NCBI RefSeq assembly: GCF_050589845.1
Contig: NZ_JBNGPA010000003.1
Coordinates: forward strand, 310,001-374,000
DNA from: Carboxylicivirga agarovorans
GTDB lineage: Bacteria > Bacteroidota > Bacteroidia > Bacteroidales > Marinilabiliaceae
Direction of reading: 5' to 3'
DNA: 64,000 nt
In this document: positions 1-9,094 of the stretch, in pieces
How the letters are laid out: each line of letters begins with the position of its first letter
Position numbering within the stretch: the stretch's first letter is position 1
Position numbers and translations under genes: made by a program
Notes under the pieces: model-generated
What the model was told of the DNA's origin: nothing
What the model saw: the letters and a program-made list of their open reading frames with translations, nothing else
Database searches by the model: none

Positions 1-1462
1 TAAGCAAATCATTTACATTGATGATAGCAATTCCTGTTGATATATCAGACATGGCATATGGAATGATTAATTCTTGATTTTGTAACAGGCCGCCACAGGA
101 ATAGATTACATTAGGCACATAACCTTCCCGTTCTGCTTTTGTTGGTGTTATCAGTGGTTCATCCAGTCGGGCTATCACTTTTGTGGGATCATCCAAATCA
201 AGTAATATCACCCCAATGGCATATTGTCGCATGGCACCAACACCATGGGTGAGCACCAGCCACCCCTTATCCGTCTCTATGGGAGAACCACAATTACCAA
301 TCTGTATAAATTCCCAGGGCTTCGTTGGTTCCTGAATAATCTGGGATGATTGCCAGAAGTGCAAATGATCAGAAAACATGATGTGGTTATTTTCGCCATC
401 TTGCCGCGATAACATCACATACTTTCCATTGATCTTACGCGGAAACAGTGCCATTCCCTTATTCTGAACAGCCTTACCATTCAGAGTCATCACTTTAAAG
501 CGGAGAAAATCCCTGGTTTCAATCAATTGAGGCAGGATGCTGAACCCATTATATGCTGTATAAGTGGCATAGTAAGTCACTTCACCATTGTCATCTTTAA
601 ATAGTACAAAACGAGCATCTTCAATTCCCCTGCTTTCATTATCAGAAGATGGAAAAATGACTCTTTCCGAAATGTTACTGGTTTCATCAAACTGAAGCGT
701 ATAATTGGAGTTAGCCACCCAGTAAATAATCTCAATAACTTTATCATTGCATACAAAATCAGGATCTAAGTATAACACACCTATACTAACCTTTAGCTCC
801 TGATAAGAAAAAGTATCTGGAATCTGCTCAAATATGCGAATGCTTGTTTCATCCCAGGCGTCCAAATCCTGCAGTTTCATTTGAAATAAGTGCCGATCAT
901 ACGCCGAATTGTGGCACACTGAAGCCTGCTCGACATACCTGTTAGTTTCATCAAATGAGAATGAACCATCTTTATTAATAACACCACTACGAAAAACAAT
1001 GGAGGAAATATGTCCTTCACCAGTGGCCCGCAAGCTCATAATAAATCTCAGGCAACCATCTACAACATATTTCTGGTTTGGATGTGCAACAATGGAAGGA
1101 TTAAACAAAGCAGCTGATTCAATGGAATATTCCATGGTTAAATAGGCGCCAATAAGCATCCGCATATTTTGGCTTAGAGTCACAGAGGCTGGAATATACT
1201 CCGAAACTTTATTAAAATGCTTAATCAACTGGTGATCCAGGTTTTTATGTCTGCTTTCAAAGTCACGATATACCTTTTGTAATTCCTTCTCTATCTCATC
1301 ATTAGTAAGCTTAAGTACCCTGTTGATGATGTTGTTGATACGCGTTAATTCACCTGGGATATGAGCACGTGTGATAACGCGTGAATCGTCACCACGAATA
1401 ATTATCTTTTGCCTTTGCACCAGTTCTGTAGCGTTTTTGTCCTCAATATTAAATACTGCCAT
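1..1462 (-). CDS. GH130-family glycoside phosphorylase/hydrolase-like protein (3' end outside window)
   Basis: Open frame from an ATG at 1462 that runs off the left edge, so at least 487 residues are visible and the C-terminus is missing. The fold is the five-bladed propeller of GH130 (mannosyl phosphorylases and related beta-mannosidases). Visible family signatures are GIEDAR with the presumed catalytic Asp near residue 282, a block around residues 330-350 ending in MLSRQDGENN, and GNCGSPIETDKGW followed by LTHGVG. About 190 N-terminal residues precede the propeller, longer than the compact 308-residue GH130 at 2745-3671. It starts 16 bp after the stop of the GT4 gene that is transcribed first, so the two are probably co-transcribed. 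Family is secure; substrate (beta-1,2- or beta-1,4-mannoside) and phosphorolysis versus hydrolysis cannot be told from sequence. Confidence 0.85.
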   Translation of the reverse strand, partial: MAVFNIEDKNATELVQRQKIIIRGDDSRVITRAHIPGELTRINNIINRVLKLTNDEIEKELQKVYRDFESRHKNLDHQLIKHFNKVSEYIPASVTLSQNMRMLIGAYLTMEYSIESAALFNPSIVAHPNQKYVVDGCLRFIMSLRATGEGHISSIVFRSGVINKDGSFSFDETNRYVEQASVCHNSAYDRHLFQMKLQDLDAWDETSIRIFEQIPDTFSYQELKVSIGVLYLDPDFVCNDKVIEIIYWVANSNYTLQFDETSNISERVIFPSSDNESRGIEDARFVLFKDDNGEVTYYATYTAYNGFSILPQLIETRDFLRFKVMTLNGKAVQNKGMALFPRKINGKYVMLSRQDGENNHIMFSDHLHFWQSSQIIQEPTKPWEFIQIGNCGSPIETDKGWLVLTHGVGAMRQYAIGVILLDLDDPTKVIARLDEPLITPTKAEREGYVPNVIYSCGGLLQNQELIIPYAMSDISTGIAIINVNDLL

Positions 1463-1478
1463 GACCTTTGTATGTATT

Positions 1479-2492
1479 TTATTTGCGACTTAGAATTCTT
1501 TTATAAACTTCAATATACCCTTCAACCATTTTATCCTGCGAAAAATTAGAGGTAGCCCACCATTTGCAGTCCCATCGATTGATAGTTGAAATCTTATCAA
1601 CAGCAGCAACGGCTTCATCAAGCGTATTCACCAAAAAACCGCTTTTTCCATCAAGTATAATTTCGGGCATTGACCCTCTGTTAAAAGCGATTACAGGAGT
1701 ACCGCAAAACATGGACTCCACCACACTTAATCCAAAAGGTTCATTGAAACTAATCGGATGTAACAGGGCAAATGCCTGCCTCAACAACTCATCCCGTTGT
1801 TTAGGCCCTGAATTACCTACAAAAACAATGTCATCGTCATTGATATGAGGTTTAACACGGCTGTAAAAATAATCTTCATCCTGAACCAATCCGGAAATAA
1901 TAAGCTTGCGTTTTGTTCTTTTTGCTATCTGAATGGCCTCGTAGGTGCCTTTTTCAGGATGTATTCTGCCAAAAAAGAGCAAGTAGTCGTCGGGGTTGGC
2001 ATTGAAGGTAAAATCAACCGGATTAATGCCATTGTAAACTGTGGCAATATAATTTAGATCAGAGCTTCGATCAGCATTACTAATAGAAACGTAAAAATTA
2101 TGGTTGTTGTATTGCTTAAAAATCGGGATAATCTTTGGTGATGAAAAACCATGAATGGTTGTAACCATTGGAGATTTGATAAGTCTGGAATAGCTCAGCG
2201 GTAAGTAATCAAAATGATTATGGATAATATCGAAATCATCAGCTTGTTCCATTAGGTAACTGATGTGAAGACATTCCCACACCTTGGGAGCGATCGAATC
2301 GTCTTCGGCATAGGCGGTAGGCGAGATAAATTGCAATTTAGCATTGGTACTAGAGTTTCCGGTTGCGAATAAAGTCACATCCAGCCCTTTGGCAACCAAG
2401 CCTTCGGTAATGTTAAAAGCAACCTGTTCCCAAGGTCCATACCTCAGGGGAGGTGTTCTCCAGGCTATTGGTGATAATATGGCTATTTTCAT
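1479..2492 (-). CDS. GT4-family glycosyltransferase
   Basis: 337-residue cytosolic retaining glycosyltransferase with GT-B fold. The N-terminus (MKIAILSPIAWRTPP, then YGPWEQVAFNITEGL) is the usual acceptor-domain start of GT4 enzymes. The donor domain has FFGRIHPEKGTYEAI and the E-x7-E motif (Glu251 and Glu259, in EPFGLSVVE), followed by GTPVIAFNRGSMPEII, which binds the sugar nucleotide. The length suits a single-domain GT4. It lies between two GH130 genes and begins about 250 bp downstream of the small GH130 stop. I infer that it transfers mannose or glucose to a soluble oligosaccharide or glycolipid; donor and acceptor are not visible. Confidence 0.9.
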   Translation of the reverse strand: MKIAILSPIAWRTPPLRYGPWEQVAFNITEGLVAKGLDVTLFATGNSSTNAKLQFISPTAYAEDDSIAPKVWECLHISYLMEQADDFDIIHNHFDYLPLSYSRLIKSPMVTTIHGFSSPKIIPIFKQYNNHNFYVSISNADRSSDLNYIATVYNGINPVDFTFNANPDDYLLFFGRIHPEKGTYEAIQIAKRTKRKLIISGLVQDEDYFYSRVKPHINDDDIVFVGNSGPKQRDELLRQAFALLHPISFNEPFGLSVVESMFCGTPVIAFNRGSMPEIILDGKSGFLVNTLDEAVAAVDKISTINRWDCKWWATSNFSQDKMVEGYIEVYKRILSRK

Positions 2493-2744
2493 GGGCTTAT
2501 AATTTGTTTTTATATCTGCTTAGGAGAGACGAAAGTCGTCAGGAAGATTCATACACGGTTGAATAGCTTTCTTGTGTTGGTTTCATGGCTTTACGCTCTT
2601 TAATTCCGGATGTATAATTTATATTGTTTTAATCTGATACTTAGAGTCCTGTTCTTAATTCAAAAAACAGATAAAAACAGACTTTTCTATTCGTTAATTA
2701 TCACCAGGTACGAAACTTAACTTTATTTCTCTTCGACTACTGGC

Positions 2745-3671
2745 TTATAAAGCTTGTCTGAGATTACTGAGACAATGATCAACCAATTCGTCAATAACTG
2801 CTGTTCCGACACACATCACCTTATCAGCACCGCCCCAATACAGTTTTAAAGTTCCATCGGGTTCAGGTATGGCACCACAGGTAAAAACAACATTGTGCAC
2901 ATAGCCCGTTATCTCATACTCTTCTTCGGGCTGTAAGATCCATTCATCACCAACTGCAATAATAACTGACGGATCTTCAAGCTTATGCAAGGCAACACCT
3001 AAGCGGTAAACACATCCGTCCATTGTAGGAAATACACCATGGTATATATTTAACCATCCGCGCGATGTTTTGATAGGGCTTGCTCCGGGGCCGATTTTCA
3101 TTTCATCCCAATGGTATTGCATTGGGCGCATAATCAGTTGAGATTGACCCCAATGAATTAAATCAGGCGAATAGGATATCCAGATGGACCAGGGGGATAT
3201 TTCGGAGTGCGGACGATCTAAACGGGCATATAGGTTATTGAACTTTTCGGGGAAAATTACAACGTTCCGATAGTCGGCTTCGGTTATAAGAGCCACGCGC
3301 TGAATATGGTCAAAGTCTTTGGTTTTTGCCAGTCCAATCCTAACACCATATTGGGAGTAGGCACTGTAAGTAATCAAATATTCTCCATCTATTTTTACAA
3401 TGCGTGGGTCCTCAATACCATAAGCTTCATATTTTTTAAACGGTTGCTCCTTTGATGGTATCATAAAGGGCTGCTTATCAACTATAAAGTTAAAGCCGTC
3501 ATAACTCACTGCTTTACCCAATATGCTACGCCCATTAAATTTGTGGGATCTGAAAATCATGATGTACTTATCCTCATGTTTGACCATACCTGCATTATGC
3601 ACTGTTGCAACAGGATAGGGCACATCATCTTTTTGCAGAATCGGATTACCGGAATATCGTTTTATTAACAT
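2745..3671 (-). CDS. GH130-family glycoside phosphorylase-like protein (compact form)
   Basis: 308 residues, the normal size for a single-domain GH130 propeller without signal peptide, so cytosolic. Residues 85-90 read GIEDPR, with Asp88 the expected proton donor; this is followed by a RNVVIFPEK block, then ARLDRPHSE and GPGASPI, all phosphate/mannose-site blocks of the family. Cytosolic GH130 enzymes cleave beta-mannosides with phosphate to give mannose-1-phosphate; whether this one does is inferred. Gaps of about 50 bp to the GT4-toroid gene upstream and about 250 bp to the next GT4 gene suggest one transcription unit of alternating synthetic and degradative enzymes. Confidence 0.88.
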   Translation of the reverse strand: MLIKRYSGNPILQKDDVPYPVATVHNAGMVKHEDKYIMIFRSHKFNGRSILGKAVSYDGFNFIVDKQPFMIPSKEQPFKKYEAYGIEDPRIVKIDGEYLITYSAYSQYGVRIGLAKTKDFDHIQRVALITEADYRNVVIFPEKFNNLYARLDRPHSEISPWSIWISYSPDLIHWGQSQLIMRPMQYHWDEMKIGPGASPIKTSRGWLNIYHGVFPTMDGCVYRLGVALHKLEDPSVIIAVGDEWILQPEEEYEITGYVHNVVFTCGAIPEPDGTLKLYWGGADKVMCVGTAVIDELVDHCLSNLRQAL

Positions 3672-3719
3672 TTTTAATGATTTTAAGTAAGTAGTAGGTG
3701 CATTTCGTCGTAATTGACA

Positions 3720-5942
3720 TCACTTAAGGCTGTAAAAATCTTCATGTGCTTTTAACAACGTTAAGTGTGAGATAAGGTACGCCAGGGTGCTTTCGGCACC
3801 TTGGTTTCGATTGATTCCGTCGCGCTCTAAGCCGTCGCAACATCCATGGGTTTCAAAATCATACAGTCGCATTCGCAAATCATTTTCACCAAGAAACCAC
3901 ATGAAAGAGGTAAATAATTTGCTTAAGTATTCTTTATTTTTGGTGAGGCTATAGGCCTGATGAAACATCAGAATCATTGCCATGGCATCAACCGGTTGCT
4001 GACTAAACATCGCTTTGCGACCGTTTTTGTTAAACCATCCATCATTACCTACTAGAGACAGGTAACCATCACTCAAAGTGTGTTGAATTAAAAAGTCCAT
4101 AGATGCGATACCAACACCCTTGATATGCTCATCATTAAGCATCTCAGCAACATGCAATAGCGCAAGAGGAATCATGGCATTATCGTAGGTCAATACCTCT
4201 TCAAACCAATTCCAGTCTCTAGAGCTATTATTATCATAATGAGTAATCAATTTATTGGCTAATCTTCTTAATACAGCCACCATACTGTTGTTGTCAGGTG
4301 AGTTATTTAAATAATGGCTTATTCCTATTATTGTATTGGCAATGCTGCGAATAGATTTCAGTTCTTCAAAAATGGGGGCAGCTTTAAAGAACAAGGAATG
4401 ACTTGCCTGGTAATAGGAATCATTGGGTGCATTAGCCATTAAGTAGCCTAGAGCCCAGATGGTTCGGCCAAAGGAGTCTTCTGAACCTACGTTGTCTATA
4501 TAGTTCCGATTGAAGCTCAGGAAGTTTCTAAAGGAGCCATCCTCGTTTTGCATGTAATGGATATAACTCAGATATACATGACATAAATCCAGTGCCTTTT
4601 TACTTTTCTTTTGAGTATAGGTCATGAGTGCCATTAGAAGAGCTCTGGCATTATCATCGAGGCAATAGCCATGTTTCAAATTAGGTATGCCATATTTAGC
4701 ATGCTGAATAATCCCGGTATCATCTGTTAATCGTTTAATATGCTTTAGCGAAAATGCAGGTATCATCAACAAATCAAACGGTTGCTCATTGTCGTCATCC
4801 TCTTTTATGTCTTCATGAATAGTGTGCGCCAATAATTCACTGTACTTAATACCGGTTATAGGCCAGGTAATTTCTTTTCCATAGTTACCTGCATTTTTTC
4901 TCAAGGTATTCAGTTCCTCAGGGTGATCTAATAAATCAATCAAGATGTCGGCCAGCTGATCTGAATTGCCAAAATCAAACAGAAGCCCCCGGTTGTTAGC
5001 CAGCAATTCAACCGCATGCCAATAGGGTGTTGAAATAACACAAGAACCAACACCTACAGCATACGAAAGGGTTCCGCTGGTTATCTGCGCCTCGTTGTTG
5101 TATGGTGTGATATAAATATCCGATGCATACAAGTACATAAATAGCTCATCCTGGCTCATATACTTATGCGGAATAATCACATGGCTTTCCAAACCTAAAG
5201 TTTTGACCAATTGCCTCAGGTAGATGAGATACTCTTCTCCGGAATAGCGCAGCACATTGGGGTGGGTTTTACCCAATACAAAGTAGAGGCTATTAGGATG
5301 CTCTTCAATTACCTTTGGCAATGCTTTAATGGCGACATCAATACCTTTATTACGCCCCAGGAAACCAAAAGTGAGTATCACATTTTTATCCTTAAGCTTT
5401 AAGGTGCTTTTTGCCTTTAGATGGTCAAGTTGATATTGCGGTACACCGTGTTCAATCAATTCTATTTTATCTTTAGGTACACCATAAATATCATCCAGGA
5501 AATCAATAGCCTTTTGGGTCATTACAACTATTTTGCAAGCCTTTTTACTTATCTCCTGAAGTATTAACTTCTCGCTGTAGGACGGGGTGTTAAGGATGGT
5601 GTGAAGAGTTACAACAAGAGGTATTTTCAGGCGGTGTATCAATGGAAGGATGTAAACTCCATCCTTGCCACCAAAAATGCCGAACTCATGCTGTAAGATA
5701 CAAATGTCGGTGCCACTGTGGTTTATAAATTTTGCGGCATCAATGTAATCACGCTGGTAATCCTGCCGGATAATCTGTTCCACTTCATTTGGATACGAAA
5801 GTAATTTATCTGAATTGTTTAAAGCAATAATGCTAACATGGTTATGGTGATTTGCCCCAATAATCGATTCATAAAGGTGGCGGGTGAATGTGCCGATACC
5901 ACATTCTCGGGGAGGATACGTTCCTATTAATACTGTTTTCAT
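3720..5942 (-). CDS. GT4 glycosyltransferase with C-terminal helical (alpha/alpha) glycan-processing-like domain
   Basis: I choose the ATG at 5942 (740 residues). The open frame can be extended to a TTG at 5972, but the family N-terminus is MKTVLIGTYPPRECGIGTFT, so the extra 10 residues are unlikely. Residues 1-385 are a GT4 enzyme (ILQHEFGIFGG, FGFLGRNKGIDVAIKAL, TPYNNEAQITSGTLSYA). Residues 390-740 are an all-helical region with repeated aromatic/acidic motifs (HGYCLDDNARALL, GSFRNFLSF, EDSFGRTIWALGYL, DWNWFEE, NRNQGAEST), like the alpha/alpha toroids of six-hairpin glycosidases and phosphorylases. The fusion suggests that one protein both elongates and trims or binds the same glycan (inference). 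Two palindromes lie just upstream. First gene of the GH130/GT4 group. Confidence 0.85.
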   Translation of the reverse strand: MKTVLIGTYPPRECGIGTFTRHLYESIIGANHHNHVSIIALNNSDKLLSYPNEVEQIIRQDYQRDYIDAAKFINHSGTDICILQHEFGIFGGKDGVYILPLIHRLKIPLVVTLHTILNTPSYSEKLILQEISKKACKIVVMTQKAIDFLDDIYGVPKDKIELIEHGVPQYQLDHLKAKSTLKLKDKNVILTFGFLGRNKGIDVAIKALPKVIEEHPNSLYFVLGKTHPNVLRYSGEEYLIYLRQLVKTLGLESHVIIPHKYMSQDELFMYLYASDIYITPYNNEAQITSGTLSYAVGVGSCVISTPYWHAVELLANNRGLLFDFGNSDQLADILIDLLDHPEELNTLRKNAGNYGKEITWPITGIKYSELLAHTIHEDIKEDDDNEQPFDLLMIPAFSLKHIKRLTDDTGIIQHAKYGIPNLKHGYCLDDNARALLMALMTYTQKKSKKALDLCHVYLSYIHYMQNEDGSFRNFLSFNRNYIDNVGSEDSFGRTIWALGYLMANAPNDSYYQASHSLFFKAAPIFEELKSIRSIANTIIGISHYLNNSPDNNSMVAVLRRLANKLITHYDNNSSRDWNWFEEVLTYDNAMIPLALLHVAEMLNDEHIKGVGIASMDFLIQHTLSDGYLSLVGNDGWFNKNGRKAMFSQQPVDAMAMILMFHQAYSLTKNKEYLSKLFTSFMWFLGENDLRMRLYDFETHGCCDGLERDGINRNQGAESTLAYLISHLTLLKAHEDFYSLK

Positions 5943-6347
5943 AATCCCATTCTTTTCATTGTCAACGGTCAATCAATTAGTTGCAACAACTAATTGTTAA
6001 AGTATGAGGTTATGGAAACGTATTTCAAACCATAACAAGTTAGTGAAATAATAATGGAATAGATAGAAAACAATCATCTTTTATGGGCATACTGCAACCT
6101 AAATGCCGCGGCATATCTATTTCTGAAGAGAGAGTTTTGTTTTTTTAATAGTACGATATCGAAAACTGAAAATCTTAATTCTGACTTCGGCTTTAAATTC
6201 GACGATAGATAGTCCAAAACGGCTTTATAAAAAAATCGAATATCCTTAACTTTATACTGCGGCTCCTCTACTTCAGTGCCTTGTTTGTATTTGCAACACC
6301 AGAAAAAAGGAGTACGAAGTGACAACTGAAAAGCCTATTATAAAAAT
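5943..6347. promoter_or_regulatory. Divergent intergenic region with two inverted repeats
   Basis: 405 bp between the GT4-toroid start and the divergent AraC-type regulator. It holds a perfect 9-bp inverted repeat with a 3-nt loop (AATTAGTTG / CAACTAATT, 5975-5995) centred about 43 bp before the GT4 ATG, and a second 7-bp pair (GTTATGG 6009-6015 / CCATAAC 6030-6036). Their position fits operators or a leader hairpin for the carbohydrate genes. I see no TAnnTTTG box for the minus strand. An 83-codon TTG-initiated frame at 6074-6325 has no recognisable features and I do not call it a gene. Confidence 0.4.
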
Positions 6348-6908
6348 ATGAAAGTTTACATCAAAAATATGGTATGTATTCGCTGCCAAATGGTTGTTAA
6401 GAGTGAACTGGATAAGCTGGGATTGGAATATACAGATGTAAAAATTGGAGAGGCTTGTATCATCGGGCCAGTGCCTGATGAAACCTTGAAAAAATTAGAT
6501 GCGGCATTAAGAAAAGCTGGGCTGCAGCTTATGAGCAATAAGAAAAGCATCCTCGTTGAAAAAATAACCAATGCGATTATTGAATTGGTGCATTATACCG
6601 AAGAACAAATAAAAGTGAACCTATCGGATTACCTGAGTGAAAAACTTTGCTACGACTACACCTATCTGGCCAATCTGTTTTCGGAAGTAAAAGGCACCAC
6701 CATCGAAAAATTTTACCTGAAGCATAAAATCGAAAAAGTTAAAGAGCTCATTGTCTATGATGAACTAAACCTTTCAGAGATAGCTTACAAGATGCATTAC
6801 AGCAGTGTTGCACACCTATCCAACCAGTTTAAAAAGATGACAGGCCTGACACCTTCTCACTTTAAAAAGCTTAAAAACAAGAGACGTGACACACTCGAAA
6901 ATGTGTGA
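6348..6908 (+). CDS. AraC-family regulator with N-terminal heavy-metal-associated (HMA)-like domain
   Basis: 186 residues. Residues 1-70 resemble an HMA/ferredoxin-like fold with a metal-type CxxC (Cys10 and Cys13 in MVCIRCQ). Residues about 85-180 are a two-helix-turn-helix AraC DNA-binding domain (LSDYLSEKLCYDYTYLANLFSEV, then LSEIAYKMHYSSVAHLSNQFKKMTGLTPSHFKK). This HMA-AraC architecture is widespread in Bacteroidota, usually as a lone cytosolic regulator; the ligand (metal or thiol state) is unproven. Its stop codon lies inside a copy of the 19-bp repeated motif that could be its own target. A decayed duplicate of its last codons and 3' flank is at 14632-14800. Confidence 0.85.
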   Translation: MKVYIKNMVCIRCQMVVKSELDKLGLEYTDVKIGEACIIGPVPDETLKKLDAALRKAGLQLMSNKKSILVEKITNAIIELVHYTEEQIKVNLSDYLSEKLCYDYTYLANLFSEVKGTTIEKFYLKHKIEKVKELIVYDELNLSEIAYKMHYSSVAHLSNQFKKMTGLTPSHFKKLKNKRRDTLENV

Positions 6909-6968
6909 ATTTTGTAAAATTAAACAGGAAAAATGTAATGCCTTTTTTGACTGACTATACGAAACTTG
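6900..6968 (+). promoter_or_regulatory. Recurrent 19-bp motif, copy 1, with degenerate -7 box
   Basis: The motif AATGTGTGAATTTTGTAAA occupies 6900-6918 and overlaps the regulator's stop codon. A weak -7-like octamer (GAAACTTG, 6961-6968) starts after 42 nt, the same spacing as in copies 2, 3 and 4. It lies about 195 bp before the ATG of the radical SAM gene at 7115 and reads towards it. The inner part is a direct repeat TGTGAAT / TGTAAAA with a 9-bp period. Confidence 0.5.
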
Positions 6969-7114
6969 CACCAATACAATTCTCGCAGACGCAATGGTTG
7001 CAATGTTTCTGATAAACAAACCATTTGCAAGCAGTAAAGCTGAGAGGATACAACTCATTAGTGGGGAATGGGATTAGCTATGAGCAGGCTAAACTATATT
7101 GATTAAAGGTGATA

Positions 7115-8599
7115 ATGAACATTTTACTCGTATATCCGCTATATCCCGACTCCTTCTGGAGTTTTAAACATGCGCTTAAGTTTATATCTAAAAAAGCGGC
7201 GGTACCTCCACTTGGCCTCATCACTGTATCGGCCATGCTGCCAGGTGAATGGAATAAAAAACTGATTGATTTAAACATTTGTGAACTGGAAGCTAAGGAC
7301 ATTCTTTGGGCCGATTACGTTTTTATTAGTGCCATGCATATTCAAAGGCAATCCGTCAGTAATATCATTGCGGAGTGCGTGAAACTGGGAACAAAAATAG
7401 TAGCAGGTGGTCCGCTTTTTACTCAGGAGCATCATAACTATCCACAGATTGACCATTTTGTCTTGAATGAAGCAGAAATCACCTTGCCCTTGTTTCTGGC
7501 TGATTTGGCAGATGGCCATCCCGCCAAAGTATACAAAACAGACCAATTTGCCGATCTATCGCATACGCCAAGGCCTGATTATCACCTGTTGGAAATGAAA
7601 AAGTATTTCTTCATGAATATTCAGGTTTCCCGCGGGTGCCCTTTCTCATGCGACTTTTGTGAAATCACCTCCCTTTTAGGGCATAAGGTGAGAATGAAAA
7701 GACCCCGCCAGATTATTCTTGATTTGGAGGAGTTATACCGCTTAGGCTGGCGTGGACCTGTTTCAATTGTGGATGATAATTTTATTGGCAACAAAAAAGA
7801 AATTAAATACCAATTACTTCCTCAAATGAGACAATGGATGCAACAGCACAATCATCCTTTTGTCTTTAATATACAGAGTTCTATTAATGTTGCCGATGAT
7901 CACGAGCTCATGTCATTGATGGTTGAAACTGGCATAACGTCAACTTTTATCGGCATAGAAACACCCGATGAAACATCACTTCATACCTGCAATAAACTAC
8001 AAAACAAGGGTAGAAATTTGTTGCAATCCATTACAACCATTCAAAAGACAGGATTGACCGTTTCGGGCGGCTTTATTGTGGGATTTGACAGCGATACACC
8101 CAGTGTCTTTCAACGCCAAATTGACTTTATCCAAAAGAGTGGTATTGTTTCGGCCATGGTGGGCTTGTTAAATGCTCCCAGGCATACACAACTATATAAG
8201 CGCTTAGAGGCAGAGAAACGTTTAACCAAGGAAACCTCAGGGAACAATACCGATTTATCAATGAACTTTATCCCTAAAATGGATTACCATCAATTGTTGG
8301 ATGGATATAAAAAGATAATAGCAGCCATATATACTACCAAACCATACTATAAGAGAGTTCGCCAGTTATTTTTAAATTATAATTATACCTACAAACAACA
8401 TCAACGAATCAACTTTTCACTGGTTATTGCCTTTTTAAAGTCCATGTATATCATTGGTATTATTGATAAGGGGCGTATCGAATTTTGGAAATTATTAGCC
8501 TGGACCTTATTTAAAAAGCCTGCCTTGTTGACCGAAGCCATCACTTTTGCTGTTTACGGCTATCATTTTAGAACGGTATATGGCCTTAACCCGGGTTAG
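7115..8599 (+). CDS. B12-binding-domain radical SAM protein with DUF4070-type C-terminus
   Basis: 494 residues from the ATG at 7115; AAAGG at 7105-7109 gives a rare good ribosome binding site and favours this over the GTG at 7109. The N-terminal third is a Rossmann-like cobalamin-binding domain (MNILLVYPLYP, VPPLGLITVSAML, ADYVFISAM, KIVAGGP). The radical SAM core has CxxxCxxC at Cys175, Cys179 and Cys182 (SRGCPFSCDFC), and VDDNFIGN and GGFIVGFDSD at later strands. The C-terminal about 130 residues match the DUF4070-type extension of lipid-modifying relatives such as the hopanoid methylases. The reaction is unknown; a methyl transfer or C-C bond change on a lipid is the reasonable guess. Flanked on both sides by the recurrent 19-bp motif. 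Confidence 0.88.
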   Translation: MNILLVYPLYPDSFWSFKHALKFISKKAAVPPLGLITVSAMLPGEWNKKLIDLNICELEAKDILWADYVFISAMHIQRQSVSNIIAECVKLGTKIVAGGPLFTQEHHNYPQIDHFVLNEAEITLPLFLADLADGHPAKVYKTDQFADLSHTPRPDYHLLEMKKYFFMNIQVSRGCPFSCDFCEITSLLGHKVRMKRPRQIILDLEELYRLGWRGPVSIVDDNFIGNKKEIKYQLLPQMRQWMQQHNHPFVFNIQSSINVADDHELMSLMVETGITSTFIGIETPDETSLHTCNKLQNKGRNLLQSITTIQKTGLTVSGGFIVGFDSDTPSVFQRQIDFIQKSGIVSAMVGLLNAPRHTQLYKRLEAEKRLTKETSGNNTDLSMNFIPKMDYHQLLDGYKKIIAAIYTTKPYYKRVRQLFLNYNYTYKQHQRINFSLVIAFLKSMYIIGIIDKGRIEFWKLLAWTLFKKPALLTEAITFAVYGYHFRTVYGLNPG

Positions 8600-8602
8600 T
8601 AA

Positions 8603-8671
8603 AATGTGTGAATAATGTAAATGAAACCATCTAAAGTGTAACGAATTATGCTGTTTATAGAACTACCTTTG
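8603..8671 (+). promoter_or_regulatory. Recurrent 19-bp motif, copy 2, with perfect -7 box, before the cupin gene
   Basis: AATGTGTGAATAATGTAAA at 8603-8621, then 42 nt, then TACCTTTG at 8664-8671, a perfect Bacteroidota TAnnTTTG box. No TTG sits at -33, which suggests an activator-dependent promoter with the motif centred near -66. The cupin ATG follows at 8694. Confidence 0.6.
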
Positions 8672-8693
8672 TTTTATAAGAAAAGCAGAATGT

Positions 8694-9044
8694 ATGTCAA
8701 GCACTGAATTAGAAAAATCAAAGGCTCATATTCTAATTGAGATTATTGAATATGTTCCCAACTCTGTGGTGAGTAAAACCATTATAAAAAAAAACACAGG
8801 TAATGTGAGTGTAGTGGCTATAGACACTGGCAAAGCACTTGCCGAAAAGATCTCTCCCTTTGACACCTTTATCCAGGTCATTGAGGGCCGGGCAGAAGTG
8901 ATGATTGACAAGCACTCCAATAATCTTATAGTCGGCGAAGGCATAATCATACCGGCGCATACATCCCATAATGTAAAAGCCAACGAACGCTTTAAAATGA
9001 TTTCAACCGTTATAAAGAGTGGCTATGAGGATATAGCAATCTGA
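8694..9044 (+). CDS. Small single-domain cupin protein
   Basis: 116 residues. Residues 40-105 form a double-stranded beta-helix with the cupin pattern: ISPFDTFIQVIEGRAEVMI (motif 1, with the usual G-x-A/E after the strand) and GEGIIIPAHTSHNVKA (motif 2, with the P-x-H metal-site His). The first motif lacks the usual HxH pair (it reads SPFDTFIQ), so metal binding would be incomplete. Small cytosolic cupins of this kind are found beside stress genes in Bacteroidota; the ligand is unknown. It has its own motif-associated promoter, 42 nt downstream of motif copy 2, and is separated by 50 bp from the convergent universal stress gene. Confidence 0.8.
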   Translation: MSSTELEKSKAHILIEIIEYVPNSVVSKTIIKKNTGNVSVVAIDTGKALAEKISPFDTFIQVIEGRAEVMIDKHSNNLIVGEGIIIPAHTSHNVKANERFKMISTVIKSGYEDIAI

Positions 9045-9094
9045 AAATTATTAAATAGTCAGGATGTCGGAAATTTAGGCGAGAAATCCGCTAG

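Noticed and set aside
6074..6325. 83-codon minus-strand frame in the divergent region
   Set aside because: TTG start, no family features, overlaps the likely promoter of the AraC gene.
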